Below are positions 24,445 through 33,124 of a DNA stretch of 56,918 nucleotides, piece by piece. The DNA is from Pseudomonadota bacterium. Lineage in GTDB: Bacteria > Pseudomonadota > Gammaproteobacteria > Steroidobacterales > Steroidobacteraceae. The stretch spans positions 1-56,918 of the forward strand of contig JAEZFW010000029.1 of the NCBI GenBank assembly GCA_023417315.1. Direction: 5' to 3'. Made by a program: the position numbers and the translations under genes. The notes beneath the pieces are model-generated. The model was not told the origin of the DNA. It was given only the letters and a program-made list of their open reading frames with translations, and did not search any database. Within the stretch, counting starts at the first letter, position 1. Each line of letters begins with the position of its first letter.

Positions 24445-26639
24445 ACCGCAGATCCTTCTTAGTCTCGTCGGCCCTGGCGAGCGGCGGTTTAGTGCTGTCC
24501 TTTCAAGCCGCCGGCGCGCGACTGGTCACATCGAAACATGAGGGTGCAGAGATACCGCTCGGCGACTTCGTGCGCATCGCACCCGACGGCGAAGTGATCT
24601 ATCACTTCACGAAGCACGAGATGGGACAGGGCGTTGCGACCGCGATGGCGCAGATCCTGTGCGAAGAGCTGTGCGCCGATTGGGATCGCGTGAGAGTCGA
24701 GTTTCCGGTCGTGGATCTCCCGCGTTATGAGAACGATCGCTACGGTGGGTACGGGACCGGCGGCAGCTGCACGCTCATATATACGTACGACATGCTGCGC
24801 GAAGCGGGTGCCACCGTAAGACAGATGCTCATCGCTGCAGCGGCCCAGACGTGGAATACCTCCCATGAGCGCTGTGTCGCCGAGAACCATTGGGTCACTC
24901 ACAAAGGATCTGGCCGCCGTCTCTCCTTCGGGGAGCTCGTCCCGATTGCTGCGCAGTTGCCGGTGCCCGCGAAGATCGCATTGAAGTCGGATCGTGCCTT
25001 CAAGGTCATCGGGCAAGCGAAGGCGGCACTGCTCAACCCGCAGATCGTCACCGGAAAGCTCGATTACGGTATCGACATCAAGGTGCCCGGCATGTTGTAC
25101 GCGCTCATCGCGCGCTGCCCGGTGTTCAAAGGGAGATTGAAGAGCTTCGATGCGACCGAGTCACTCAAGGTGAGGGGCGTGCGGAACGTGTTCACGACGC
25201 AGGCCATCGCCGGGTTGCAGCCCGTGAGCTATCTGCCGCACGACATCCGCGAAGGGGTCGTCGTGGTCGCGGATTCCTTCTGGGCGGCGCGCAAGGGGCG
25301 CGAAGCGCTGAAGCTCGAGTGGGACGAGGGCGAGATCGGAAGATATAGCACCGAAGACTTCGAGCGCATGGCAGCCGAACGCGCGATGCAGCGCACGGAT
25401 CCCACAGGCTTCATCGGCGATGAAAACGCGGTGGCTGATTTGTCGCGAGTGCGCAAGACGCTGCGCGCCTCGTACGTCTATCCCCACCAACTGCATTCGT
25501 GCATGGAAACGTTGAACTGCACGGCGCACGTTCGTGAGGACGACTGCGAGCTGTGGCTCGGGACGCAATCCGCAAGCCTGGTCATCGGCGAAGTCGCTCG
25601 CCTGCTGAAACTGCCCGAGCAGAAGATCAAGCTGCACATGCTTCCCTCGGGCGGCGGCTTCGGGCGGCGCGCGTACACCGACATGGCCGTGGAGGCTGCG
25701 TACATCTCGCGCGTGGCCGGCAACGTTCCGGTGAAGATGATGTGGACACGCGAGGATGATCAACAATGCAATCTCGTGCACTTGTTTCAGCATATGGAGT
25801 ATCAGGCGGCACTCGATGCCGACAACCGTCTCTATGCGCTCCACGAGAAAGAGATCCGCACCTACACCTGGGCTGCGCGCTATGCCGACCCTTCGCTGCC
25901 GCGAATGGCATATGACATTCCGAACTTGCGCTATGACTTCGAGGATCTCGGCAGGCTCGAGCTGCTGCATTCCTCCGCGTGGCGCGGCGTCGATGTGCAT
26001 GGTCGCGCGTTGAGCGAATGCTTCATCGATGAGATCGCAGCCGAACTGAAGCAAGATCCGCTCGAGTTTCGCTTGTCGCTGCTCAAGCCCGGCCGCGACG
26101 TCTATATCGGCGGTGAGCATCGTTTATCGAGCGATCGATTGCGCGCACTGCTGACATTCGTCGCGCAGAAGGCGGGCTACAGCAAGTCGCTACCGAAAGG
26201 CCGCGGCATGGGTATCGTCCTATGCCCCTATGCAAGCAGCTATTGCTGCGCCATCGCCGATGTGACGGTGAACGAAGGCAAGCTCACGATCAACAAGATC
26301 ACAGCCGCGATCGACTGCGGTCGCGTGATCAATCCGTCCGGCGCGCAACAACAAGTGGTAGGCGGGATCATCTGGAGTCTCACGGCATTGCTGTACGGCG
26401 GTGCGCCGATCAAGAACGGTCGCGTTCAACACAGCAACTTCCACGAGAATCGATTGCTGCGCATGAACGAATGTCCTCCGATCGAAGCGCATCTGATGGA
26501 GAGTCCCGATCCGCGCCCGCTCGGGCTAGGCGAGATGTCGGCTCCGCTGGCCGTGCCAGCGGTTCTAAACGCCATCTACGCGGCGACAGGCAAGCGCATC
26601 AGAAAAATTCCGCTGCCAGCAGATCTACGCGAGGTGTGA
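24441..26639 (+). CDS. iorB: Isoquinoline 1-oxidoreductase-type molybdopterin subunit (IorB)
   Basis: Large catalytic subunit, 732 residues from ATG 24441, overlapping iorA by ATGA. The N-terminus MNRRSFLVSSALASGGLVLS is a Tat signal, consistent with a periplasmic enzyme that folds with its cofactor before export. HEMGQGVATAMAQILCEEL, GGGFGRRAY and GLGEMSAPLAVPA are molybdopterin-contact segments; the Glu of GLGE is the expected catalytic base. It has the IorB layout with no FAD subunit nearby, so electrons probably go to a cytochrome. No cofactor-insertion (XdhC-like) gene is in the window. Confidence 0.9.
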   Translation: MNRRSFLVSSALASGGLVLSFQAAGARLVTSKHEGAEIPLGDFVRIAPDGEVIYHFTKHEMGQGVATAMAQILCEELCADWDRVRVEFPVVDLPRYENDRYGGYGTGGSCTLIYTYDMLREAGATVRQMLIAAAAQTWNTSHERCVAENHWVTHKGSGRRLSFGELVPIAAQLPVPAKIALKSDRAFKVIGQAKAALLNPQIVTGKLDYGIDIKVPGMLYALIARCPVFKGRLKSFDATESLKVRGVRNVFTTQAIAGLQPVSYLPHDIREGVVVVADSFWAARKGREALKLEWDEGEIGRYSTEDFERMAAERAMQRTDPTGFIGDENAVADLSRVRKTLRASYVYPHQLHSCMETLNCTAHVREDDCELWLGTQSASLVIGEVARLLKLPEQKIKLHMLPSGGGFGRRAYTDMAVEAAYISRVAGNVPVKMMWTREDDQQCNLVHLFQHMEYQAALDADNRLYALHEKEIRTYTWAARYADPSLPRMAYDIPNLRYDFEDLGRLELLHSSAWRGVDVHGRALSECFIDEIAAELKQDPLEFRLSLLKPGRDVYIGGEHRLSSDRLRALLTFVAQKAGYSKSLPKGRGMGIVLCPYASSYCCAIADVTVNEGKLTINKITAAIDCGRVINPSGAQQQVVGGIIWSLTALLYGGAPIKNGRVQHSNFHENRLLRMNECPPIEAHLMESPDPRPLGLGEMSAPLAVPAVLNAIYAATGKRIRKIPLPADLREV

Positions 26640-26656
26640 GCTACGAGCGAAGAATG

Positions 26657-26730
26657 GGCAGGATGAACAGGATCAACAGGGTGGCAAGACAATGGAAGGC
26701 CGACTCGAAATCATCCTGTTCATCGTGTCT
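26657..26730. repeat. Family-E inverted repeat
   Basis: GGGCAGGATGAACAGGATC (26657-26675) followed by a partial third unit, and 26711-26730 (ATCATCCTGTTCATCGTGTC), form an inverted pair just after the iorB stop. The rest of the gap to 27186 shows no convincing gene. Confidence 0.75.
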
Positions 26731-27186
26731 CTTCCACGAATGCGCATCTCTCTGCAGGAAAGCTTCCAGCCCCTCCACCAAGCAAATATCGATAGCGCGC
26801 AAGGCCGCTAACAGATATAGCAGCGGCGAAGCGGGTAGTTCATCCGAATCCCGCACGTTGCGCGCCTTCTACTCGCGCGACCCGCGGTCCTTTGTGCGCT
26901 GCGCTTGCATTGTCGGGCGTTCCCCTTTTACGGATAGCTTTCCCACCAGCCTTCGCAAATATCTACGAGCCGGAGTGATACAGAGAATTGAAAGCGCACC
27001 GCGCCTATACGGTTTCGATGCCACACATACGGGTGTGCTGGTAGACGGTTCCGTGGCGGTACTGGTCAACGCGCTGCTTGCATCGCACACGACACAAACT
27101 CAAATGGCTTTATCGCCTGAACGCGAGTAGCCACGAGGAATGTTGATGGCAATTGGAACGTCTCGTCGAATCGCGAGGACTCGAAC
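26731..27186. other. Remainder of the 547-bp gap after iorB
   Basis: An open frame passes through (for example 26869-27130) but has no family match and no ribosome binding site. AT content is a little higher near 26930-27000. I see nothing I can name. Confidence 0.4.
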
Positions 27187-27618
27187 ATGAAAATCAATGT
27201 CACGATCTCATGTCTCATGACGACGCTCATTCTGTGTGCATGCAGCACATCGAAGCCAAACGAAGCGGAGCCGGCGAGCCTCGCCGGCAGCTCGTGGCAG
27301 CTCGTCAAGTTCGTGGGCGGGGATGAAACGACACTCGTGCCCGACGACCGCAGCAAGTACACGATTCAACTGAACGCAGATGGAAGCCTCACCGCGCGTG
27401 TCGACTGCAATCGCGGTCGCGGCACTTGGAAGTCGACCGAGCCGAGCCTCATCGAGTTCGGGCCGCTCGCGCTCACGCGTGCGATGTGTCCCCCCGGCTC
27501 GCTGCACGATCATCTAGTCAAGCAGTGGCCGTATATCCGCTCGTACGTCATGCGAGACGGTCACTTGTTCCTATCGTTGATGGCCGATGGTGGCATCTAC
27601 GAGTTCGAGCCCGCTTGA
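27187..27618 (+). CDS. META-domain (HslJ-like) lipoprotein
   Basis: A 143-residue lipoprotein: MKINVTISCLMTTLILCAC has a lipobox with Cys19. The mature part, LAGSSWQLVKFVGGDETTL ... YTIQLNADGSLTARVDCNRG ... LALTRAMCPPGS, follows the META domain, with the paired cysteines in DCNRG and AMCPPG typical of the family. In E. coli, HslJ is a heat-inducible outer-membrane lipoprotein linked to novobiocin tolerance; the role of this copy is unknown. The phospholipase D gene lies 38 bp downstream, so the two may be co-transcribed. Confidence 0.85.
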   Translation: MKINVTISCLMTTLILCACSTSKPNEAEPASLAGSSWQLVKFVGGDETTLVPDDRSKYTIQLNADGSLTARVDCNRGRGTWKSTEPSLIEFGPLALTRAMCPPGSLHDHLVKQWPYIRSYVMRDGHLFLSLMADGGIYEFEPA

Positions 27619-27656
27619 AAGCGCCCGGAGATCATCGATCTCGATGAGCTCCAGCC

Positions 27657-29195
27657 ATGCAAGCACTGACACGCATGCTTGGGTTGGTGCTGCTGGCCTG
27701 CACTATCGGTGCGTGTGCCCACCTCGAACCCCGTCCAGATATCGTCGCTGATTTTGCGCTTCCCATCAGCGAGGACACCCCGCTCGATGAGGCTTTCACC
27801 AGAGCAGAAAGCGAGCATCCTGGCCACTCGGCATTCCGGCTCTTGATCGAAGGTCCCGAGGCATTCGCGGTGCGCGCGCAGAGCGCCAGGATGGCTCGGC
27901 GCAGCATGGATGTGCAAACGTATATCTGGCATGCGGATCTCACGGGGATGTTCTTCGCCCACGAGCTGATCGAGGCTGCCGATCGCGGCGTGCGCGTTCG
28001 ACTGCTCATCGACGATCTCGATGCGCGCGCGAAGAACGCCGGCTTCGCCGCGCTCGCGGCTCATCCGAACATCGATGTGCGCTTGTTCAATCCTTTCGCA
28101 TCGCGCGCAGGCATGATCGGATTCTTGAGCGAAGGAGCCCGCAGCTTCGGACGAATCAATCGACGCATGCACAACAAGTCGTGGATCGCGGACAATCGCA
28201 TCGCGATCGTCGGTGGGCGCAATATTGGAGATGAGTACTTCGGCGCGAGCGATGCGATGAACTTCGTCGATCTCGATTTCGCCATGATCGGTCCGATCGT
28301 GCGCGATGCATCCGCAACGTTCGATGCGTACTGGAACTCGCCGTCCGCCTATCCGGTGGAAGTCCTCGACGCTGCTGTTGTCAACTCGGCCGCACTCGCG
28401 AAGCTGCGCACGGTGCTCGCCTCTCACAATCAGGAAGCGCTGAACAGTCCCTATGCAGCGTCGTTGCGCCATCACGATGCAATTCGACGCATGCTCGCTG
28501 GAGACTGGCCGCTCGAGTGGTCAGGGCAGTATCGCTTCATCGCAGACGATCCATTGAAGATCACGATGACCGAAGAAGATGCTGGGCGCAGCCACGTGGG
28601 GGCCGCAGTGGCGCTCATGGCGAAAGATACCGAGCGCTCGCTCACCATCATCTCGCCATACTTCGTGACGGGGGAGTCCGGATCTCGAGTGCTCATCGAG
28701 CTCGCTCGTGCGGGCAAAACAGTTCGCGTGCTGACGAACTCACTTGCAGCCACGGACGTGGCGGCAGTGCACGGAGGCTACTCGCGCTATCGCAAGCCGC
28801 TTCTCGAAGGCGGAGTGCAACTCTGGGAACTGAAGCCGCTGGCAGAGAGCCCTGACGCGAGTCTGTTCGGATCCTCGGGGGCGAGTCTCCATACGAAAGC
28901 GCTTACTGCAGATGGCAAGACAGCGTTCGTGGGCAGTTACAACCTCGATCCGCGCTCGACATGGCTGAACTGCGAGCAAGGGGTGCTCATCGAAAGCGAG
29001 GCCATCGCGGTGCAGATCGAGACGATCTTCGCGCAGCACATCGCAAACGAAAGCGCCTGGCACGTCACGTTGGAAGGGCGCGCTCTTCGCTGGAGCGATG
29101 AGGCTACGAGTTACGACGCTGATCCTGAAGCTCCACTCGGACGGCGCTTCCAGGCATGGCTGACGCGTGTGCTGCGACTGGAGGCGCAGCTTTGA
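27657..29195 (+). CDS. Phospholipase D-family lipoprotein, cardiolipin synthase C-like
   Basis: A 512-residue lipoprotein (lipobox LACTIGAC, Cys20) with two HKD motifs: H172-N-K in RMHNKSWIAD followed by GGRNIGDEYFG, and H412-T-K in LHTKALTAD followed by VGSYNLDPRS. Two complete motifs mean a functional active site. The domain order matches ClsC/YmdC-like proteins, which join phosphatidylethanolamine and phosphatidylglycerol to make cardiolipin, but related lipoproteins are uncharacterised phospholipases. It would face the periplasm. The SGNH gene follows after 126 bp. Confidence 0.85.
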   Translation: MQALTRMLGLVLLACTIGACAHLEPRPDIVADFALPISEDTPLDEAFTRAESEHPGHSAFRLLIEGPEAFAVRAQSARMARRSMDVQTYIWHADLTGMFFAHELIEAADRGVRVRLLIDDLDARAKNAGFAALAAHPNIDVRLFNPFASRAGMIGFLSEGARSFGRINRRMHNKSWIADNRIAIVGGRNIGDEYFGASDAMNFVDLDFAMIGPIVRDASATFDAYWNSPSAYPVEVLDAAVVNSAALAKLRTVLASHNQEALNSPYAASLRHHDAIRRMLAGDWPLEWSGQYRFIADDPLKITMTEEDAGRSHVGAAVALMAKDTERSLTIISPYFVTGESGSRVLIELARAGKTVRVLTNSLAATDVAAVHGGYSRYRKPLLEGGVQLWELKPLAESPDASLFGSSGASLHTKALTADGKTAFVGSYNLDPRSTWLNCEQGVLIESEAIAVQIETIFAQHIANESAWHVTLEGRALRWSDEATSYDADPEAPLGRRFQAWLTRVLRLEAQL

Positions 29196-29321
29196 GTTGG
29201 AGCGGGACCGTCACACTTCGTGCCCGATGTTTGGTGCTCGAACAAAGCTGGCCGCGTTACGAACGCTGAGCTAGTCTGCAGGCCTTTCTGGGTTCCTGAG
29301 AAAATATCACCGGAGCAACGG

Positions 29322-30065
29322 ATGAAATACTTCAGTCGACGTTCGCTGATCGCGGGATCTGTCGGAGCTGGACTTGCCTTGCCCTCGTTTGCGCAGGGTA
29401 TCGAGGGATGCGGTGAGCAGCCCGATACGGCTGAAGCGCTGCAGCCGCCGCTCTTGCTTACGGATTGGGCGTGGCTCGGCAAGTACCGCGACGACAATGC
29501 ACGGATCATCGCGAGCGGTCAGAAAGTGCACGCCGTGTTTCTCGGCGATTCGATCACCGAAGGCTGGGCGCAACGAGATCCTGACTTATTCTCCAAAGGA
29601 AACGTCGGTCGCGGTATCAGCGCGCAAACGACTCCCCAGATGCTCGTGCGCATGCATGCGGACGTGATCGCATTGAAGCCGCGCGTGGTGCACATCATGG
29701 CCGGCACCAACGACATCGCGCAGAACACGGGGCCGATGACGCCTCAGGATACGCAGAACAATCTCATGGCGATGTGTGAGATCGCGCGTTTCCACCGGCT
29801 CGGCATCGTACTCGGCGCGGTGCCTCCAGCGTCGAAATACTGGTGGCGACAGGATTTGGAACCGAAGGCGGCGGCCGTCGCGCTCAACGATTGGCTGCGC
29901 GGATACGCGAAGAAGATCGGTGCGGTGTACGCGGACTATGCCGCAGCGCTCACGGATCAGAATGGAGACGTGAAGCGCGAGCTCGCGAAGGATGAAGTGC
30001 ACCCGACTCCCGAAGGGTATGCCGCGATGCGTCCCATCGCGGAGGCGGCAATCAAGAAAGCGTGA
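29322..30065 (+). CDS. Exported SGNH/GDSL-family hydrolase
   Basis: A 247-residue esterase-like enzyme. ATG 29322 follows CCGGAG by 8 bp and opens a Tat-like signal (MKYFSRRSLIAGSVGAGLAL). The SGNH blocks are clear: VHAVFLGDSITEGWAQ (block I, nucleophile Ser), the GRGISAQTT Gly block, HIMAGTNDI (block III Asn) and DEVHPTPEGY with the Asp-x-x-His pair (block V). Relatives act as acetylesterases on glycans or as lipases. Given the other carbohydrate genes, removal of acetyl groups from polysaccharide is plausible; inference only. Confidence 0.85.
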   Translation: MKYFSRRSLIAGSVGAGLALPSFAQGIEGCGEQPDTAEALQPPLLLTDWAWLGKYRDDNARIIASGQKVHAVFLGDSITEGWAQRDPDLFSKGNVGRGISAQTTPQMLVRMHADVIALKPRVVHIMAGTNDIAQNTGPMTPQDTQNNLMAMCEIARFHRLGIVLGAVPPASKYWWRQDLEPKAAAVALNDWLRGYAKKIGAVYADYAAALTDQNGDVKRELAKDEVHPTPEGYAAMRPIAEAAIKKA

Positions 30066-30075
30066 TCCGCTGGTG

Positions 30076-30108
30076 CCGGGTACTCGCCTCTCAGGGCGAG
30101 TGCCCCGG
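30076..30108. terminator. Hairpin between convergent genes
   Basis: Stem ACTCGCC / GGCGAGT with an outer CCGGG / CCCGG, six-base loop, in the 53 bp between the SGNH gene and the convergent membrane-protein gene. There is no T-tract, so it is at best a weak terminator. Confidence 0.5.
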
Positions 30109-30118
30109 CATCGCTCGC

Positions 30119-30619
30119 TCAGTGAGCTGACTGCTTGAGCGCCCGCGAGACGAAGAATGCTGTCGGCCATCCCACGAGCACGGTGTGCCAGAACGCCGTG
30201 ACATGGATGGTCTCCAACGGATAGATGCCGCGTCCGATCGCCGAGAGCGGCAGGATGACGTAGTTCATGACCGCCAGGAACGCGATACCGTAGAGAATGC
30301 CCAGCACGAACCATTGCCGGGGCAACCATCGCACGCGGCTCACGATGAAATAGAGCAACGCTGCGGCGACCAGACAAATGAAGAAGTGCAACGACGCACC
30401 GAGGATCACCATTCCGATGCCGCCGTCGTGCGCAGCCTTGCCAATCAGGCCGCTGGCTACGCCTTTCCACGGTCGCATCCACGAGCCGCCGGCCATCACG
30501 GTCTTGACCGTGGGGTAGATGAAATCGGCGAGTCCCGCGGCAAACCCGCCGAGCAGGATGCCGCGCAATGCGGCGTTGTTAGAGGATGTCGGTGCGATCG
30601 CTTCTGCGCTGGTGCTCAT
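30119..30619 (-). CDS. YagU-like (DUF1440-type) inner-membrane protein
   Basis: A 166-residue membrane protein from ATG 30619 (MSTSAEAIAPTSSNNAALRG). Four hydrophobic segments are seen: LRGILLGGFAAGLADFIYPT, VILGASLHFFICLVAAALLYF, WFVLGILYGIAFLAVMNYV and ETIHVTAFWHTVLVGWPTAF. The Gly-Asp first helix and the HFFICLVAA helix resemble YagU-family proteins, linked to acid resistance in E. coli. The assignment to a named family is tentative. The PIN gene ends 90 bp upstream. Confidence 0.6.
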   Translation of the reverse strand: MSTSAEAIAPTSSNNAALRGILLGGFAAGLADFIYPTVKTVMAGGSWMRPWKGVASGLIGKAAHDGGIGMVILGASLHFFICLVAAALLYFIVSRVRWLPRQWFVLGILYGIAFLAVMNYVILPLSAIGRGIYPLETIHVTAFWHTVLVGWPTAFFVSRALKQSAH

Positions 30620-30709
30620 GTGTCTGTCCGGCTTGTGCAAGGTCAACGCACTACACGTGAGCTTGGGCGCTGGGTCTATAACCACTTTCTGCGCCAAATC
30701 GCTCCCGGC

Positions 30710-31210
30710 TCAGTCCACCTCTGATGATGAACCAAGCGCGCGTGCATTCTGCAACGACGGCAACTCGCCTGGAGCCAGGATAGCGAAGCCGAAGTGACGC
30801 ACCTTCCTGCGCAACTGCAGAAGTGCTTTGTCTTTCGTGACGAGCGCACTCGCATGAGTATGGTATGCGAGTGCGAGGAAGAGATCGTCATCTCGGTCGC
30901 GACAGCGTGGAAAGCCGCTCGGGACGAGTAGGGCGTCTCGGCTGAAACCGTCTGGCATCGGCGCAATGCTTGCGACGGCAAGATAACGTTCCAGCACTCG
31001 TCGCTGCTCGATCGGAGCGAGGTGGCACTGCGCATACGCGAGCACGCGCTCGAGCTCATCGATCGTGTGTTGATGCACGAGCACACCCACATGACCTGCT
31101 TCGATCGCGGCCCTCAGCTCGCGCGTCATCGGATCGTCGAACACCAGGCAATCGAGGACGATGTTGGTGTCGAGTACCAGACGAGGCGATCGTGCGCCCG
31201 CGAATTTCAA
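30710..31210 (-). CDS. PIN-domain protein, putative toxin nuclease without visible antitoxin
   Basis: A 166-residue PIN-domain RNase-like protein. Metal-binding acids are in VLDTNIVLD (Asp14), DELERVLAYA, and the C-terminal CRDRDDDLFLALAY; SALVTKDKALLQL is the usual end. This order matches the putative toxin family TIGR00305. I start it at TTG 31210 because everything upstream in frame is repeat DNA (families B and F). Antitoxin genes normally precede such toxins, but only repeats and an unrelated membrane-protein gene lie there, so it is an orphan or a non-toxic PIN nuclease. Confidence 0.75.
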   Translation of the reverse strand: MKFAGARSPRLVLDTNIVLDCLVFDDPMTRELRAAIEAGHVGVLVHQHTIDELERVLAYAQCHLAPIEQRRVLERYLAVASIAPMPDGFSRDALLVPSGFPRCRDRDDDLFLALAYHTHASALVTKDKALLQLRRKVRHFGFAILAPGELPSLQNARALGSSSEVD

Positions 31211-31350
31211 GGGCCCACCCGTAGGTCGGAATTTATTCCGACATCCTCGGCCACCTACAAGCTCCCGAGGAACACATCTCGCGGCAAACGCGGCGACCAT
31301 TGGAAAGAAGAAGCGCTCGCAGAGACGCTGCGGCAAGTCTTTGCGATGCA
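31211..31350. repeat. Family-B palindrome and family-F fragment at the 5' end of the PIN gene
   Basis: GTAGGTCGGAATTTATTCCG (31221-31240) is the same palindrome found at 13920. Further on, ATCTCGCGGCAAACGCGGCG (31275-31294) and GCAGAGACGCTGCGGC are family-F-like. Together they fill the space between the PIN gene and the next membrane-protein gene. Confidence 0.75.
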
Positions 31351-31357
31351 CATGCGG

Positions 31358-32002
31358 CTACATCGCTGGCAGCGAGGCCGTGGCGGGCCTCGCGACATAC
31401 ATCAGATGCGCAATTCCGAAGATAGGCAACGCGACGATCAACACGATAAAGCTGATATCGGCGGCATAGGCGCCGGGACCCTCGATTAGTCGCAACGCAA
31501 CGGAAGCCATTGCATAACTCGCAATGCCGATGACCATCGCCATGCCTAAGCTACGGTTCTGCAGTCCCCGTCCTGTGATCGCGGCGCGCATCCCGAGCAG
31601 CAATCCCACCGGTCCAATGAGTCCAATGATCGACCCGCCGATCATCATGGCTAGCAGGGCCATGCCGAGCGGTGAGTCGAGGAAATACTCGCGCACCGTC
31701 GCGGTGCTCAGGTGAGTGACACCGAAGGTTCCGAACGCAACATCGAACCAAGCGATGGTAATCGGCGCAAAGCAGACGATGAGCTCCAGCAACAGGACTG
31801 GACGTGAAATTCGCAGTGTTCCAGTTTCCATGGGCGTGCACCTCTCTTTGATTGCAGCGAGCAGGCAGCCAAGCGCCCAGACGAGACGCTCGCGCTGAGC
31901 TACGTAGGCGAGCTCCGCGTACATGGCTTGACTCCACTGGGCATCTCGTTCGCGCATCACCGATGCAGCGAGCTGAATGCAAAGCGAGGCGAGCACATTC
32001 AT
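31358..32002 (-). CDS. Membrane protein paired with a PadR regulator
   Basis: A 214-residue protein from ATG 32002; its first base region overlaps the PadR stop (ATGA). A soluble helical start (MNVLASLCIQLAASVMRERD AQWSQAMYAEL) is followed by a helix-rich membrane part with about four spans (LLLELIVCFAPITIAWFDV, GMALLAMMIGGSIIGLIGPV, SLGMAMVIGIASYAMASVAL, FIVLIVALPIFGIAHLMYV). It resembles the soluble-helix plus membrane proteins that often follow PadR genes. The function is unknown; control by the adjacent regulator is likely. Confidence 0.7.
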   Translation of the reverse strand: MNVLASLCIQLAASVMRERDAQWSQAMYAELAYVAQRERLVWALGCLLAAIKERCTPMETGTLRISRPVLLLELIVCFAPITIAWFDVAFGTFGVTHLSTATVREYFLDSPLGMALLAMMIGGSIIGLIGPVGLLLGMRAAITGRGLQNRSLGMAMVIGIASYAMASVALRLIEGPGAYAADISFIVLIVALPIFGIAHLMYVARPATASLPAM

Positions 32003-32319
32003 GCGCGGCTTAGCCCACGTCTTGATCTCACAGTCACTTCGTCGCTGAGCTCGAACTGCTCTTTCGCATACGCGATGCCTTTCGCGGTGAGGCGATAGAC
32101 ATGTCGCGGCGGGCGCCCGGCATCTTGCGACGGGAGCCACTTGTGATCGAGCAGTCCGCGCTCGGAAAGTCGCATCAAGATGGGATACAGCGTGCCGGAC
32201 ATCAGACCGGTGGCCTTAGATAAGTCGTACCCGTGCTGCCACTTGCGCGGCTCGTCCATCAAGCTGCGCAGGAGCTCCAAGGTTTGGTTCGATGACCGAC
32301 GCGCTCGTGCCATATCCAT
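31999..32319 (-). CDS. PadR-family transcriptional regulator
   Basis: A 106-residue winged-helix regulator. RSSNQTLELLRSLMDEPRKW, HGYDLSKATGLMSGTLYPIL and LSERGLLDHKWLPSQDAGRP followed by RHVYRLTAKG are the classic PadR helices and wing. The start is ATG 32319 or the ATG two codons later. Its stop overlaps the membrane-protein start, so both are one transcript. PadR proteins usually repress their own operon and respond to a small molecule or stress; the palindrome ACATATGT just upstream of the start is a plausible operator. Confidence 0.88.
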   Translation of the reverse strand: MDMARARRSSNQTLELLRSLMDEPRKWQHGYDLSKATGLMSGTLYPILMRLSERGLLDHKWLPSQDAGRPPRHVYRLTAKGIAYAKEQFELSDEVTVRSRRGLSRA

Positions 32320-32325
32320 AAGTCT

Positions 32326-32333
32326 ACATATGT
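32326..32333 (-). promoter_or_regulatory. Possible PadR operator
   Basis: ACATATGT lies 7 bp upstream of the padR start codon. PadR-type sites commonly contain ATGT and ACAT half-sites. Read on the minus strand the same stretch contains TATGTA, a possible -10 box, which would make the transcript start at or near the ATG. Confidence 0.4.
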
Positions 32334-32344
32334 GGTGTTTGGAG

Positions 32345-32500
32345 ATGCAAGCGTGCGGTTATCCGATTGTGAACTTGATCTCAGGAGGGCCGTAGCTCGA
32401 CCGGTTCGCCGGGTTAGACGAGGCGCAGGGTCGCGCGATGCCTGCTTCATTCTCTTTGACGAGGGTAACGACATAGCGGAGTAAACGCGCCTCCGCACTT
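32345..32500. other. Gap between padR and the repeat block
   Basis: I see no gene. It is moderately GC-rich and contains no strong hairpin. Confidence 0.4.
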
Positions 32501-32940
32501 GTCGTCGTCCTCGCGCCAGACGAGGATCCATCTTCGACGTCTTTTCGGCTTCTTCTGATAGGCCCTCGCCTCCGCGAGGCGACGACACAGGGCGTAACTC
32601 GTTGGCGCGCCTGCACGTGTTCATCGTCTGAGGCGGAGGCCAGGCGGAGGCGAGGGTGCATCTACTTGTCGGGTTGAAACCCGACCTACAATTAGTTGAA
32701 ACCCGATCTGCAAATGTCGTCGTCCTAGCGGAGGCGAGGATGCATTTGTATTTGTCGGGTTGAAACCTGACCTGCAAATGTCGTCGTCCTAGCGGAGGCG
32801 AGGATGCATTTGTACTTGTCCGGTTGAAACCGACCTACAAATGTCGTCGTCCTAGCGGAGGCGAGGATGCATTTGTATTTGTCCGGTTGAAACCGACCTA
32901 CAAATGTCGTCGTCCTCGCGGAGGCGAGGATCCATCTGAT
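32501..32940. repeat. Repeat block with four 63-64-bp composite units
   Basis: The left part is a family-C pair: a palindrome at 32505-32527 and its inverse at 32561-32580. Then comes a tandem array: units start at 32711, 32775, 32838 and 32901 (period 64, 63, 63), each beginning CAAATGTCGTCGTCC. Every unit carries a family-C palindrome (CCTAGCGGAGGCGAGGA) and a second palindrome (GTCGGGTTGAAACCCGAC or variant). The unit sequences are near-identical, so expansion is recent. Reading frames through the array only echo the repeat and are not genes. Confidence 0.9.
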
Positions 32941-33124
32941 TCTCCTCGGCGCGAGGAAGGGCTGTGCCTTTGACGACGAAGTCGAATGATGAAAAGGGCA
33001 GTGATCGCGAGCGCGATGCACCATCGAGGACAGTAAGAGCGCGCCATTCCTCTTCTACATGCCCTTTCGACCATTGGCTATTCATGGTAGCCAGATGGGA
33101 ACCAGCCTATAATCCCCACACCTC

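Noticed and set aside
26222..27130. 302-codon frame covering the iorB end and the following gap
   Set aside because: First half is an iorB shadow; the rest reads through a family-E repeat, with no family resemblance.
32711..32935. CRISPR array
   Set aside because: Repeats are regular, but the whole unit is repeated including the spacer, no unique spacers exist and no cas gene is nearby.
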